Shown: positions 44,728-54,034 of the stretch, one piece after another
How the letters are laid out: every line of letters starts with the position of its first letter
How positions within the stretch are numbered: the stretch's first letter is position 1
Assembly: GCF_012927115.1 (NCBI RefSeq)
Contig: NZ_JABBFY010000001.1
Coordinates: 2,976,001-3,040,000 of the forward strand
DNA length: 64,000 nucleotides
Direction: 5' to 3'
Origin: Sphingomonas sp. G-3-2-10
GTDB lineage: Bacteria > Pseudomonadota > Alphaproteobacteria > Sphingomonadales > Sphingomonadaceae
Program-made: the position numbers and the translations under genes
The notes under the pieces: generated by a model
What the model saw: the letters and a program-made list of their open reading frames with translations, nothing else
The model's database searches: none
What the model was told of the DNA's origin: nothing

Positions 44728-45305
44728 GCTATTGCCCGGCTCCCCGGCTTGATCGCCGGAATCGCGGCGAGTTCGGGCGGAAGCTGGTCCGCCGGATAAG
44801 CCGGCACGTCCATTTTGAGTAGCGAGACGAGCGGCACGCCGATGTCGGCCTTGCCGTTCGAACGATCGACGATGCACGCCGCGCCCAGCAGATTGCCCGG
44901 ATGCTTGCGAATCGCCGCGATGCATTCGCGCGACGAAAGCCCGGTGGTGACGATATCCTCGACCATCACGATTCGCGCGCCTTCGGGAATTTCGAATCCG
45001 CGGCGCAGCTGGAATTCGCCATCCTCACGCTCGACGAACACCGCGAGGCAGCCCAGCGCCCGCGCCGTCTCATAGCCCGGAATGATTCCGCCGATCGCGG
45101 GCGAAACCACCATGTCGACCTGGCCGAACGATTCGCGGATCAGTGCTCCAAGCGCGCCGCATACCCGCTCGGTCCGCGCGGGGTCCTCGAAGATTCGCAT
45201 CTTCTGGAGGAACACCGGCGAGCGCAGGCCCGACGAGAGAATGAAATGGCCTTCCATCAGCGCACCGGCATCGCGGAATTCGGCAAGAATCGGGTCGTCG
45301 GTCAC
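44724..45305 (-). CDS. pyrE: Orotate phosphoribosyltransferase
   Basis: This cytosolic enzyme of pyrimidine synthesis has 193 residues. [20 protein letters not shown] is the OPRT start, and [17 protein letters not shown] is the PRPP-binding motif. It leads the leftward run pyrE-pdxJ-acpS-lepB-AI-2E, all overlapping, so all are likely one transcript. Divergent from the oxidase genes across a 166-base gap. Confidence 0.95.
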   Translation of the reverse strand: MTDDPILAEFRDAGALMEGHFILSSGLRSPVFLQKMRIFEDPARTERVCGALGALIRESFGQVDMVVSPAIGGIIPGYETARALGCLAVFVEREDGEFQLRRGFEIPEGARIVMVEDIVTTGLSSRECIAAIRKHPGNLLGAACIVDRSNGKADIGVPLVSLLKMDVPAYPADQLPPELAAIPAIKPGSRAIA

Positions 45306-45381
45306 GCGAACTCCACGTTCAGAAAGGCTCGCGCGTACTTAGGACTCGCCTGCCAAGGCCGCAACCACGCGCAAAAAGCTA

Positions 45382-45409
45382 TTGAGAACGGGGTCCGTCA
45401 GCGTATAGG
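45382..45409 (+). promoter_or_regulatory. Candidate promoter for the cytochrome oxidase genes
   Basis: TTGAGA at 45382-45387 and TATAGG at 45404-45409, with 16 bases between, resemble a vegetative promoter 62 bases upstream of the ctaC start. It is the best candidate in the gap to pyrE. Purely by pattern. Confidence 0.35.
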
Positions 45410-45471
45410 CCCCAGCAATTGGCTGGTTTCCGCCAGCTTCCGGCGCTTTCGAAACAGGGTGAATATCGACG

Positions 45472-46593
45472 ATGCGCAAGCTTGGGTTGACTGCGATTGT
45501 CATGGCTGCGGGGCTTGCCCTTGCCGGCCCGGCAATTGCCCAGAACACCGCGGCTCCCGCCGCTCCCGCAGCCGAGACCACGGCTGCTCCGGCCGACGAG
45601 GCCGCCACCGCGAACGCAACGGCTCCGGCCAACGCGACCGCCGCGGCGCCCGCGACGCCCGATCCGCTGCTCAATGCGGACGGTTCGCAGAAGACCGCGC
45701 CGGTTCCCGGTATCGGCCAGCCCGAACCCGGCCTGATCGGAATGCAGAAGCAGTTCACGCCGACCGGCCGTGAAGCACACTGGTTCCACAACAGCGTGCT
45801 GATGCCGCTGATCGTGGTGATCTCGATCTTCGTGCTCATCCTGCTGCTGTGGGTGATCGTCCGCTATCGCCGCTCGGCGAACCCGGTGCCGTCGAAGACC
45901 TCGCACAACACCGCGATCGAAGTGGTGTGGACGCTGCTCCCCGTGCTGATCCTGGTCGCGATCGCGGTCCCCTCGATCCGCCTGCTGGCGCATCAGTTCG
46001 AGCCGGCTCCGGACGGCGCGGTCACGATCAAGGCGATCGGCAACCAGTGGTTCTGGTCGTACGAATATCCCGATCATGGCGGCATCCAGCTGACCGCGAA
46101 CATGCTGAAGGAAAAGAACGAGGTTCCGGCCGGCCAGCGCTTCCGCACCGATGCCGACGGCCCGAAGCTGCTCGCCACCGACACCCGCGTGATCCTGCCC
46201 TATGGCGTGCCGATCCGCCTGGTCGCGACCGCCAACGACGTGATCCACGCCTGGGCGATGCCGGCCTTCTGGACCAAGATCGACGCGGTCCCGGGCAAGC
46301 TGAACGAGACCAGCTTCATCATCGAGAAGCCGGGCGTCTATTTCGGCCAGTGTTCGGAACTGTGCGGCGCGCGTCACGGCTATATGCCGATCGTCGTCCA
46401 GGCGGTTTCGCCCGCCGAGTTCGAAGCCTGGGTCAAGGCCAAGGGCGGCACGATGCCGGCTATCGGCAAGCCCAGCGCCGCGGCGCCCGCCCAGCCGGGC
46501 AGCGATGCAGCCGACGACACGACCACTCCCGCCAACGGCCTCGGCCCGGTCGTGAACGCGACCGAACCCGCCGCCAACTCCACGGGCAACTGA
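45472..46593 (+). CDS. ctaC: Cytochrome c oxidase subunit II
   Basis: This CuA-bearing subunit of aa3-type oxidase takes electrons from cytochrome c. It has 373 residues with a signal peptide ([23 protein letters not shown]). An Ala/Pro/Thr-rich stretch of ~50 residues follows, unusual for the family. Two membrane helices come next ([21 protein letters not shown] and [16 protein letters not shown]), then the soluble domain with [10 protein letters not shown] and the CuA ligands in [16 protein letters not shown] near residue 295. The last ~50 residues are again Ala/Pro/Thr rich. It leads the oxidase operon. Confidence 0.95.
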   Translation: MRKLGLTAIVMAAGLALAGPAIAQNTAAPAAPAAETTAAPADEAATANATAPANATAAAPATPDPLLNADGSQKTAPVPGIGQPEPGLIGMQKQFTPTGREAHWFHNSVLMPLIVVISIFVLILLLWVIVRYRRSANPVPSKTSHNTAIEVVWTLLPVLILVAIAVPSIRLLAHQFEPAPDGAVTIKAIGNQWFWSYEYPDHGGIQLTANMLKEKNEVPAGQRFRTDADGPKLLATDTRVILPYGVPIRLVATANDVIHAWAMPAFWTKIDAVPGKLNETSFIIEKPGVYFGQCSELCGARHGYMPIVVQAVSPAEFEAWVKAKGGTMPAIGKPSAAAPAQPGSDAADDTTTPANGLGPVVNATEPAANSTGN

Positions 46594-46597
46594 TACC

Positions 46598-48271
46598 ATG
46601 AGCACCACCACCCTCGACGCGCATGGCCATGACCATGCGCATGACCATCATGACGGCGACCACAAGCCGGGCTTCTTCGCCCGCTGGTTCATGTCGACCA
46701 ACCACAAGGACATCGGGACGCTGTACCTGATCTTCGCGATCGTCGCGGGGATCATCGGTGGCGGCATTTCGGGTCTGATGCGCTGGGAACTCGCCGAGCC
46801 GGGCATCCAGCACCTCCAGACCTGGGCTTCGATGCTGCATGGCGGCGAGCAGTCGCTCGATCAGGCGCTCCACTTCTGGAACGTGCTGATCACCGCGCAC
46901 GGCCTGATCATGGTGTTCTTCATGGTCATGCCGGCGATGATCGGTGGCTTCGGCAACTGGTTCGTCCCGATCATGATCGGCGCGCCGGACATGGCGTTCC
47001 CGCGCATGAACAACATTTCGTTCTGGCTGCTGATTCCGGCCTTCCTGCTGCTGCTGGGTTCGGGCTTCTTCGGCGCGGGCGCGGGCACGGGCTGGACGGT
47101 CTATGCGCCGCTCTCGACCTATGGCGAGCCGGGGCCGTCGGTGGACATGGCGATCCTGTCGCTCCACCTGGCGGGCGCCAGCTCGATCCTGGGCGCAATC
47201 AACTTCATCACCACCATCTTCAACATGCGCGCGCCGGGCATGACCCTGCACAAGATGCCGCTTTTCGTGTGGTCGGTGCTGATCACCGCCTTCCTGCTGC
47301 TGCTGGCCCTCCCGGTCCTCGCAGCCGCGATCACCATGCTGCTGACCGACCGCAACTTCGGCACTGCGTTCTATGATCCGCAATATGGCGGCGATCCGGT
47401 GCTCTACCAGCATCTGTTCTGGTTCTTCGGCCACCCCGAAGTGTACATCATGATCCTGCCGGGCTTCGGCATCGTCAGCCAGATCATCGCCACCTTCAGC
47501 CGCAAGCCCGTCTTCGGCTATCTCGGCATGGCCTATGCGATGGTCGCGATCGGCGTGGTCGGCTTCGTCGTGTGGGCGCACCACATGTTCACCACCGGCA
47601 TGAGCGTGAACGTGAAGATGTACTTCACCGCCGCGACGATGGTGATCGCGGTGCCGACGGGCGTGAAGATCTTCTCGTGGGTCGCGACGATGTGGGGTGG
47701 CTCGCTCACCTTCCGCACGCCGATGGTCTGGGCGATCGGCTTCATCTTCATGTTCACCGTGGGCGGCGTCACCGGCGTGGTCCTCGCGAACGGCGGCGTC
47801 GACGACTATATGCACGACACCTACTATGTCGTGGCGCACTTCCATTATGTGCTGTCGCTGGGCGCAGTGTTCGGCCTGTTCGCCGGCTTCTACTACTGGT
47901 TCCCGAAAATGTGGGGCAAGATGTACAGCGAGTTCCTCGGACAGCTGCACTTCTGGATCTTCTTCATCGGCGTGAACATCCTGTTCTTCCCGATGCACTT
48001 CCTCGGCACCGACGGTATGCCGCGCCGTATCCCGGACTATACCCCGGCGTACCAGCACTGGAACCAGGTCGCTTCCTACGGCTATCTGATCATGCTGGTC
48101 GGCATGGGTGTGTTCTTCGTGAACGTCATCTGGTCGCTGATCGCGGGCAAGCCGGCTCCTGACAATCCGTGGGGCGAAGGTGCGACGACGCTGGAATGGA
48201 CCCTGTCCAGTCCGCCGCCGTTCCACCAGTTCGAGACCCTGCCGGTCATCGAGGACGACAAGCACCACTAA
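46598..48271 (+). CDS. ctaD: Cytochrome c oxidase subunit I
   Basis: This catalytic haem-copper subunit has 557 residues. A His-rich N-terminus ([15 protein letters not shown]) precedes the first helix. The low-spin haem His lies in [28 protein letters not shown] carries the CuB His and the His-Tyr crosslink pair, [15 protein letters not shown] the two further CuB histidines, and [13 protein letters not shown] the haem ligands. K- and D-channel features are of the A-type. It lies four bases after ctaC and is followed by a strong terminator. Confidence 0.97.
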   Translation: MSTTTLDAHGHDHAHDHHDGDHKPGFFARWFMSTNHKDIGTLYLIFAIVAGIIGGGISGLMRWELAEPGIQHLQTWASMLHGGEQSLDQALHFWNVLITAHGLIMVFFMVMPAMIGGFGNWFVPIMIGAPDMAFPRMNNISFWLLIPAFLLLLGSGFFGAGAGTGWTVYAPLSTYGEPGPSVDMAILSLHLAGASSILGAINFITTIFNMRAPGMTLHKMPLFVWSVLITAFLLLLALPVLAAAITMLLTDRNFGTAFYDPQYGGDPVLYQHLFWFFGHPEVYIMILPGFGIVSQIIATFSRKPVFGYLGMAYAMVAIGVVGFVVWAHHMFTTGMSVNVKMYFTAATMVIAVPTGVKIFSWVATMWGGSLTFRTPMVWAIGFIFMFTVGGVTGVVLANGGVDDYMHDTYYVVAHFHYVLSLGAVFGLFAGFYYWFPKMWGKMYSEFLGQLHFWIFFIGVNILFFPMHFLGTDGMPRRIPDYTPAYQHWNQVASYGYLIMLVGMGVFFVNVIWSLIAGKPAPDNPWGEGATTLEWTLSSPPPFHQFETLPVIEDDKHH

Positions 48272-48300
48272 GGTGCAAGTCGCCTGAGGCGGAAACGAAG

Positions 48301-48333
48301 CGCCCCGGAGGAAACTCCGGGGCGTTTTCGTTT
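48301..48333 (+). terminator. Strong Rho-independent terminator after ctaD
   Basis: CGCCCCGGAG (48301-48310) and CTCCGGGGCG (48315-48324) form a perfect 10-bp stem with a GAAA tetraloop, followed by TTTTCGTTT. It sits 29 bases after the ctaD stop. It should separate ctaC-ctaD from the rest of the oxidase cluster and is the best terminator in the window. Confidence 0.9.
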
Positions 48334-48379
48334 GTGAGGTTTGCTCGCGCTTCACCCGCGCGTCGGTTATCGATTGGCG

Positions 48380-48970
48380 ATGACGAAGCGCCTGGACATT
48401 CTGGTCAGCTCAAGCCCCGCCTCGAACGACCATCAGGCTCGCATCCTTGTCGATGGCGTGGACTGGCTCGGGCCAGATGCTCTTGGGCTCGACCCACCCG
48501 AGTTGAAGAATCAATTGCGGCGCGAGCAACCGCAGCAGGCAGTCGTAGCTGTCGAGCCGGTGTCCGCCATCGTCGGACGATGCAGTTGCGGGTGCGTGGG
48601 CTGTTCCGACACCGTCGTGCGAATCTACCGGTACGGCACCACAGTCGAATGGATCGGGGGACCCGTCAGCGTCGCCTTCGACGCCGCCCAATATGACGCG
48701 GAGCACACCCGGTTTGAGGTCGATCGGTCATGGGAAACGCTGGATCGGACGGTCGAACGCGAAGTAGGGGATATGTTCGCCGGAACCATCCTCGACGGCA
48801 AGTACGCGTTTGATTGGGCGTCAGCCAGAATCGAGGCCGGCCTGATCCTGCTGTCTTACTCATCGGAGGGCGATCAGAAGCTGCTGCGGTTCAAATGGGA
48901 TCAAGCGTCCAGCGTGGATGCTGTTCAGCGCGCCGCCGAATTTCGCCGCCGGACCTTCCCGGATTCCTGA
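48380..48970 (+). CDS. Orphan protein with a cysteine cluster, inside the oxidase cluster
   Basis: A 196-residue protein from the ATG at 48380 with no signal peptide and no membrane helix. I do not recognise its family. The distinctive feature is GRCSCGCVGCSD near residue 70, with four cysteines in seven residues (CxCxxxC-like spacing), followed by a strand-rich segment (VVRIYRYGTTVEWIG) and FDAAQYDAEHTRFE. The C-terminal third is Trp/Phe containing and ends RTFPDS. Its codon use looks less biased to G/C than its neighbours (more GTA, CGA, TTG, CAA), hinting at foreign origin. No strong ribosome site is seen. It sits between the ctaD terminator and ctaB. Confidence 0.7.
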   Translation: MTKRLDILVSSSPASNDHQARILVDGVDWLGPDALGLDPPELKNQLRREQPQQAVVAVEPVSAIVGRCSCGCVGCSDTVVRIYRYGTTVEWIGGPVSVAFDAAQYDAEHTRFEVDRSWETLDRTVEREVGDMFAGTILDGKYAFDWASARIEAGLILLSYSSEGDQKLLRFKWDQASSVDAVQRAAEFRRRTFPDS

Positions 48971-49024
48971 ACCACATCCCGCCTTTCCCCCAAAGACGTA
49001 CCGGCCTATAGCGCCTCGATTCCT

Positions 49025-49939
49025 ATGGCTTCCGCAGCACCTATGACCGCTCCCGCGACCCCGCTTCCCGCCGACTGGCGCGATTTCCTCGCGCTCACCA
49101 AGCCGCGCGTCCTGACGCTCGTCGTCTTCACCGGCCTGTGCGGGATGCTGGTTGCTCCGGTGCCCATCCATCCGGTTCTCGGCTTCACCGCGATCCTGTG
49201 CATTACGCTGGGGGCGGGCGCTGCCGGCGCGCTGAACCAGTGGTACGAATCCGATCTCGATTCGAAGATGAAGCGGACCCAGGGCCGCCCGCTCCCCGCG
49301 GGCCGGATGGATCGCCAGTCGGCGCTGCATTTCGGCGTCGGCCTCGCCTGCTTCTCCGTCATCCTGATGTATTTCGCGCTGAATCTGGTCGCGGCGGCCA
49401 TCCTGACCGTCTCGATCCTGTTCTACGTCTTCATCTACACCATCTGGTTGAAGCGCCGCACCGCTCAGAACATCGTGATCGGCGGCGCTGCCGGCGCCTT
49501 CCCGCCGATGATCGGCTGGGCCGCCGCGACCGGCGACATGGCGACGCTGCCCGTGCTGCTGTTCGCGCTGATCTTCCTGTGGACGCCGCCGCATTTCTGG
49601 GCGCTCGCGCTGTTCGTGAAGACCGATTACGCCAATGCCGGCGTGCCGATGCTGCCGGTGGTGGCGGGCGAGCGCACCACGCGCACCCAGATCGGCCTCT
49701 ATACCCTGCCGATGGTCGCAGCAGCGATCGCGCCCTGGGCATTGGGCAAGACGGGCGCGATCTATGGCGTGACAGCGCTTGTCCTGAATGCGCTGTTCCT
49801 GCTGTTCGCGGCGCAAGTCACGTTCCGCTCGACCCAGCCAGAGGACATGATGGCGCCCGAGAAGCGCCTGTTCAAATTCTCGATCCTCTATCTGTTCCTC
49901 ATGTTCGGCGCTGTGGTCGCCGACCGGTGGTTTGCATGA
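49025..49939 (+). CDS. ctaB: Protohaem IX farnesyltransferase
   Basis: This membrane prenyltransferase converts haem B to haem O for the oxidase. It has 304 residues and about eight to nine helices. [22 protein letters not shown] is the typical start, and [20 protein letters not shown] contains the metal/substrate motif N-x3-D-x3-D; the second motif region is [17 protein letters not shown]. It follows the orphan gene by 54 bases and overlaps the next small gene as ATGA. Confidence 0.95.
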   Translation: MASAAPMTAPATPLPADWRDFLALTKPRVLTLVVFTGLCGMLVAPVPIHPVLGFTAILCITLGAGAAGALNQWYESDLDSKMKRTQGRPLPAGRMDRQSALHFGVGLACFSVILMYFALNLVAAAILTVSILFYVFIYTIWLKRRTAQNIVIGGAAGAFPPMIGWAAATGDMATLPVLLFALIFLWTPPHFWALALFVKTDYANAGVPMLPVVAGERTTRTQIGLYTLPMVAAAIAPWALGKTGAIYGVTALVLNALFLLFAAQVTFRSTQPEDMMAPEKRLFKFSILYLFLMFGAVVADRWFA

Positions 49940-50082
49940 ACGATCTTCCCGAGACGACCGAAGCCCAGGTCCGTGCGCGCCAGCTGGGCCGCGCGAAGGT
50001 GATGGCGTGGCTGCTCGGCGGCTTCGTGATCCTCGTCTTCGCGATCTCGATCGTGAAGATCAAAATGGGCCTCCACGGATGA
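49936..50082 (+). CDS. Small single-helix protein of the oxidase cluster (CoxF-like)
   Basis: A 48-residue protein, ATG at 49936 overlapping the ctaB stop (ATGA), stop at 50080-50082. A charged N-terminus ([19 protein letters not shown]) precedes one helix ([19 protein letters not shown]). It lies between ctaB and ctaG, exactly where small CoxF proteins occur in alphaproteobacterial cox operons. It is translationally linked on both sides. A role in oxidase assembly is inferred from position. Confidence 0.75.
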   Translation: MNDLPETTEAQVRARQLGRAKVMAWLLGGFVILVFAISIVKIKMGLHG

Positions 50083-50618
50083 CGGTCAGTCCAAAGCTCC
50101 GGACGGCGTTGCTCGGCAGCCTGTTCGTCTGCTTCATGGGCGGACTGGGCTTCGCGAGCGTGCCGCTCTACCGCATGTTCTGCGAAGTGACCGGGTTCAA
50201 CGGCACGACGATGCGCGGCACCGAGGCGCCTGGCGGCGTCGGCAAGACCGTTCGCGTCGCATTCGACGCCAATACCAGCCAGAAACTGCCCTGGATCTTC
50301 AAGCCCGAGCAGCGCGTCAGCACGATCGAGATCGGCGGGCGCGACATCGCCTTCTACACCGCGAAGAACCTCTCGGATAAGCCGGTCACCGGCACCGCGA
50401 CCTTCAACGTGACGCCCACCCAGGCAGGCAAATATTTCACCAAGATCCAGTGCTTCTGCTTCACCGAGCAGACCCTTGCCCCGGGCGAAGAGATGCGGAT
50501 GCCGGTGATCTACTATGTCGATCCGAAGATCGTCGACGATCCGGATACGAAGGATGTGCGCGAAATCACGCTGTCCTACACATTTTACCCTGTGGATTCC
50601 GCGAAGACACCGGGCTAA
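50079..50618 (+). CDS. ctaG: Cytochrome c oxidase assembly protein CtaG/Cox11
   Basis: This copper chaperone delivers Cu to CuB of subunit I. It has 179 residues from the ATG at 50079, overlapping the previous stop (ATGA). One N-terminal anchor helix is followed by YRMFCEVTGFNGTT, a Cox11-type motif, and IQCFCFTEQTLAPGEEMRMP, the CFCF copper site. IYYVDPKIVDDP is also typical. All copper-site residues are present. Confidence 0.95.
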   Translation: MTVSPKLRTALLGSLFVCFMGGLGFASVPLYRMFCEVTGFNGTTMRGTEAPGGVGKTVRVAFDANTSQKLPWIFKPEQRVSTIEIGGRDIAFYTAKNLSDKPVTGTATFNVTPTQAGKYFTKIQCFCFTEQTLAPGEEMRMPVIYYVDPKIVDDPDTKDVREITLSYTFYPVDSAKTPG

Positions 50619-50661
50619 GGCAGCGCCGAATAGAGCCAAATTTTCGTAACAGGGACCGATC

Positions 50662-51543
50662 ATGGCCGGAGCCAAGAACCACCAGTATCACATCCTTCCG
50701 CCCGACGCGGTGCCGATCTTCGCCTCGTTCGCGGCGTTCGTGATGGCGGTCGGCGCGATCATGTGGATGCACAGCGCATCCAGCGGCGGCCTGGTGTTCT
50801 TCGCCGGCACCGCGCTGGTGATCGCGAGCTTCTTCATCTGGTGGTCGAAGGTGATCGCCGAGGCGCATGCCGGCGACCATACGCCGATCGTGCAGCTCCA
50901 CCTGCGTTACGGCATGATCCTGTTCATCGCTTCGGAAGTGATGTTCTTCGTCGGCTGGTTCTGGGCCTGGTTCGACTTCTCGCTCTTCCCCTCGACGGTC
51001 GAGGCGGTCGGCGGCCAGTGGCCGCCCAAGGGCATGGAAGTGATCAACGCCTGGGAGCTGCCGCTCCTCAACACGCTGATCCTGCTCGCTTCGGGCACCA
51101 CCGTGACCTGGGCGCACCATGCGCTGATCCACGGTCAGCGTGGCGGCGACCTGAAGGGCCTGTGGGGCCTGATCGGCGTCGGCGAGAATGACGGCGTGAA
51201 GAAGGGCCTGTGGCTCACCGTGATCCTCGGCCTGGTCTTCACCGCGATCCAGGCTTACGAGTATGTCCACTCGCCGTTCCCGTTCAAGGCGACCAGCGAA
51301 GGCGGCAGCAGCTATGGCGGCGCATTCTTCATGGCCACCGGCTTCCACGGGTTCCACGTTCTGGTCGGCACGATCTTCCTGATCGTGAACCTGATTCGCG
51401 CGTACAAGGGCCACTTCACCCCCCGCCAGCATTTCGGCTTCGAAGCGGCGGCCTGGTACTGGCACTTCGTCGACGTGGTGTGGCTGTTCCTCTTCGCCTC
51501 GATCTATGTCTGGGGCGGCTGGGGCGCTCCGGTCCACGGTTGA
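50662..51543 (+). CDS. ctaE: Cytochrome c oxidase subunit III
   Basis: This seven-helix core subunit without redox centres has 293 residues. It starts MAGAKNHQYHILPPDAVPIF; RYGMILFIASEVMFFVGWFWAW contains the conserved Glu, and HGFHVLVGTIFLIVNLIRA and WYWHFVDVVWLFLF are family signatures. It lies 43 bases after ctaG in the same direction. Confidence 0.95.
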   Translation: MAGAKNHQYHILPPDAVPIFASFAAFVMAVGAIMWMHSASSGGLVFFAGTALVIASFFIWWSKVIAEAHAGDHTPIVQLHLRYGMILFIASEVMFFVGWFWAWFDFSLFPSTVEAVGGQWPPKGMEVINAWELPLLNTLILLASGTTVTWAHHALIHGQRGGDLKGLWGLIGVGENDGVKKGLWLTVILGLVFTAIQAYEYVHSPFPFKATSEGGSSYGGAFFMATGFHGFHVLVGTIFLIVNLIRAYKGHFTPRQHFGFEAAAWYWHFVDVVWLFLFASIYVWGGWGAPVHG

Positions 51544-51564
51544 TCCGGCTCGGCGGGCATACCG

Positions 51565-51933
51565 GTGGTCCCTGTGACTGAGCCGGCGCCCGCCGAAGCT
51601 GCGCTGAAAGGCGTCTGCCCCCGCTGCGGCGGGGGCAAGATGTTTTCGGGATGGATCGCCTTCGCCGACACCTGCGCGAAGTGCGGATTCGATTTCACCA
51701 GATTCAATGTCGGCGACGGGCCGGTGGTGTTCCTGACGCTGGGCGTCGGCACGATCGTCACCGTTCTTGCCCTGATCACCGAGCTCAAGTTCGAGCCCGG
51801 CCTGCTGATCCACGCGCTGCTGTGGATCCCACTGACCACGGTGCTGGTCTTCGCCACGCTGCGCTTCGCCAAGGGCCTGCTGCTCGCGCTCGAATATCGC
51901 AACGATGCACGTGAGGGACGCGTTCAGAAATGA
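51565..51933 (+). CDS. DUF983 protein
   Basis: A 122-residue protein from a GTG at 51565 (a GTG at 51574 is equally possible). Two CxxC knuckles (GVCPRCGGGK and DTCAKCGFDF) form a probable zinc ribbon, followed by two membrane helices. DUF983 genes often occur in oxidase operons between subunit III and SURF1, as here, but their activity is unknown. It overlaps the SURF1 start by four bases. Confidence 0.9.
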   Translation: MVPVTEPAPAEAALKGVCPRCGGGKMFSGWIAFADTCAKCGFDFTRFNVGDGPVVFLTLGVGTIVTVLALITELKFEPGLLIHALLWIPLTTVLVFATLRFAKGLLLALEYRNDAREGRVQK

Positions 51934-52571
51934 TGCCCCGCCTGCCCCTGATCCCGACGATCGTCGTCACCCTTGCCGTCGCTGCGATGATCGCGCTCGG
52001 CATCTGGCAGCTCCAGCGCCGCGAGGAGAAGAACGCCGCGCTCATCACCTACGCGCAGAATATGGAAAAGCCGGCAATGGCCTTCCCCCGCCTGCCGGTG
52101 GGGGACCAGTATCTTTTCCGCAAGGCCAGCGCGATGTGCCTCGAAGTGATCGGCTGGCAGCAGCAGGGCGGACGCAACCGCAAGGGCGAGACCGGCTGGC
52201 GCCAGATCGCCCAGTGCCGCACCGGTGCGGAAGGTCCGGTACTGCTGATCGATGTGGGGGTGGCGAAGGACCCCAAGTTCAAGCCCGAATGGGGCGGCGG
52301 ACCGATCACCGGCACGATCACCCATGCCCCGGATTCGCGCACGCTGATCGGATCTTTGTTCGACCGCCGGCCCAAATCGCTGATGCTGATCGCCGATCTC
52401 GCCGCGCCGGGGCTGGAGGTGACTGCCAAGCCCGATTTATCGAGCGTGCCGAACAACCATCTGGCCTATGCAGTACAATGGTTCCTGTTCGCACTGGTGG
52501 CAGTGGTGATCTATCTGCTGGCGCTGAAGTGGCGCGAGAAGAAGGCCACGCCGGCCCCTCCCAAAGCCTGA
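51930..52571 (+). CDS. SURF1 family oxidase assembly protein
   Basis: A 213-residue protein anchored by helices at both ends (IPTIVVTLAVAAMIALGIWQL and YAVQWFLFALVAVVIYLL), with LQRREEKNAAL, the conserved start, and NNHLAYAVQWFLFA near the end. SURF1 helps insert haem a into subunit I. It is a little short for the family, with a compact periplasmic part. It is the last of the oxidase block; thrC starts 62 bases on. Confidence 0.92.
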   Translation: MMPRLPLIPTIVVTLAVAAMIALGIWQLQRREEKNAALITYAQNMEKPAMAFPRLPVGDQYLFRKASAMCLEVIGWQQQGGRNRKGETGWRQIAQCRTGAEGPVLLIDVGVAKDPKFKPEWGGGPITGTITHAPDSRTLIGSLFDRRPKSLMLIADLAAPGLEVTAKPDLSSVPNNHLAYAVQWFLFALVAVVIYLLALKWREKKATPAPPKA

Positions 52572-52633
52572 TGCGGCGGCGCTAAAGAAGCGCTGTCCTT
52601 GCTCCGTAACAATCGCGCCGCTAACGCGCGACC

Positions 52634-54025
52634 ATGCGCTATCAGAGCACCCGTGGCACCGCGCCGACGCTTGGCTTCCGTGACGTGACCCTGACCGGGC
52701 TCGCCAGCGACGGCGGCCTCTATGTTCCCACCGAATGGCCGCAGTTTAGCCGCGACGAGATCGCGGCGATGGCGAACCTTTCGTACGTCGAGACCGCGGT
52801 GCGGGTGATGAAGCCGTTCGTCGGCGACGACCTGTCCGAAGCCGAGCTGCGCGACCTGTGCACGCAAGCCTATGGCCGCTTCGCCCATGCGGCGGTGACC
52901 CCGCTCGTCCAGCTGGATCAGCGCCACTGGCTGCTCGAACTGTTCCACGGCCCGACCTTGGCGTTCAAGGACGTGGCGCTCCAGCTGCTGGGCCTGTTGT
53001 TCGAGAAGTTCCTGACCGGCAGCGACGCGCATCTGACGATCGTCGGCGCGACATCTGGCGATACCGGAAGTGCTGCGATCGATGCGGTCGCCGGACGCCA
53101 CGGCGTCGATATCTTCATGCTGCACCCCAAGGGCCGCGTGTCCGACGTCCAGCGCCGCCAGATGACCACGGTGCTGGCGCCCAACGTCCACAACATCGCG
53201 ATCGAAGGCAGCTTCGACGATGCGCAGGCGCTGGTGAAGGCGATGTTCAACGACGCCGACTTCTCGGGACGCTTCCGGCTTTCGGCGGTGAACTCGATCA
53301 ACTGGGCCCGCCTGCTCGCCCAGATCGTCTATTATTTCTACGCCGCATCGCGCCTCGGCGCGCCCGAGCGCAAGGTTGCCTTCGCGGTGCCGACGGGCAA
53401 TTTCGGCGACGTGTTCGCAGGGTACGCCGCCGCGCGCATGGGCCTGCCGATCGAGCAGCTGGTGGTCGCGACCAACGTCAACGACATCCTTCATCGTGCG
53501 CTGTCGACCGGCGACTATTCGACCGGCACCGTCACGCCGACCGCCGCGCCCAGCATGGACATCCAGGTCAGCTCGAATTTCGAGCGCCTGCTGTTCGACG
53601 CGGGCGGCCGCGACGGGCTGGCGCTGGCCGAGCAGATGCGCGGGTTCGAAGCGAGCAAGGCGATGCGCCTGACGAACGCGCAGCAGACCGAAGCCGCGAA
53701 GATCTTCGCCAGCGACCGGATCGATCCGAACGAGATGGCGCAGGCGATGCGCTGGGCCGCCGATTCGGGCGAGATCATCGATCCGCACACCGCGATCGGT
53801 CTGGCCGCCGCGCGTCGCGCGCAGACGGGCAACGCGCCGGTGGTGACGCTGGCGACCGCGCACCCCTCCAAGTTCCGCGACGCGGTGGAGCGCGCGACCG
53901 GCGAACGTCCCTCGCTACCCGCGCGGATCGGCGATCTGTTCGAGCGCGAGGAGCGCTACGACGTGCTTCCCGGCACGTTCGAAGCCGTCACGGCCTATAT
54001 CGCCGAGCGCGCCCAACCCCGCTAA
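52634..54025 (+). CDS. thrC: Threonine synthase
   Basis: This PLP enzyme converts O-phosphohomoserine to threonine. It has 463 residues from the ATG at 52634. MRYQSTRGTAPTLGFRDV is the standard start; the PLP Lys lies in PTLAFKDVALQLLG near residue 112; GATSGDTGSAAIDAV binds the phosphate; VPTGNFGDVFAGYAA and SSNFERLLFD are conserved. The size is that of the long Gram-negative type. It follows the oxidase block in the same direction. Confidence 0.96.
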   Translation: MRYQSTRGTAPTLGFRDVTLTGLASDGGLYVPTEWPQFSRDEIAAMANLSYVETAVRVMKPFVGDDLSEAELRDLCTQAYGRFAHAAVTPLVQLDQRHWLLELFHGPTLAFKDVALQLLGLLFEKFLTGSDAHLTIVGATSGDTGSAAIDAVAGRHGVDIFMLHPKGRVSDVQRRQMTTVLAPNVHNIAIEGSFDDAQALVKAMFNDADFSGRFRLSAVNSINWARLLAQIVYYFYAASRLGAPERKVAFAVPTGNFGDVFAGYAAARMGLPIEQLVVATNVNDILHRALSTGDYSTGTVTPTAAPSMDIQVSSNFERLLFDAGGRDGLALAEQMRGFEASKAMRLTNAQQTEAAKIFASDRIDPNEMAQAMRWAADSGEIIDPHTAIGLAAARRAQTGNAPVVTLATAHPSKFRDAVERATGERPSLPARIGDLFEREERYDVLPGTFEAVTAYIAERAQPR

Positions 54026-54034
54026 GGGGTGGCG

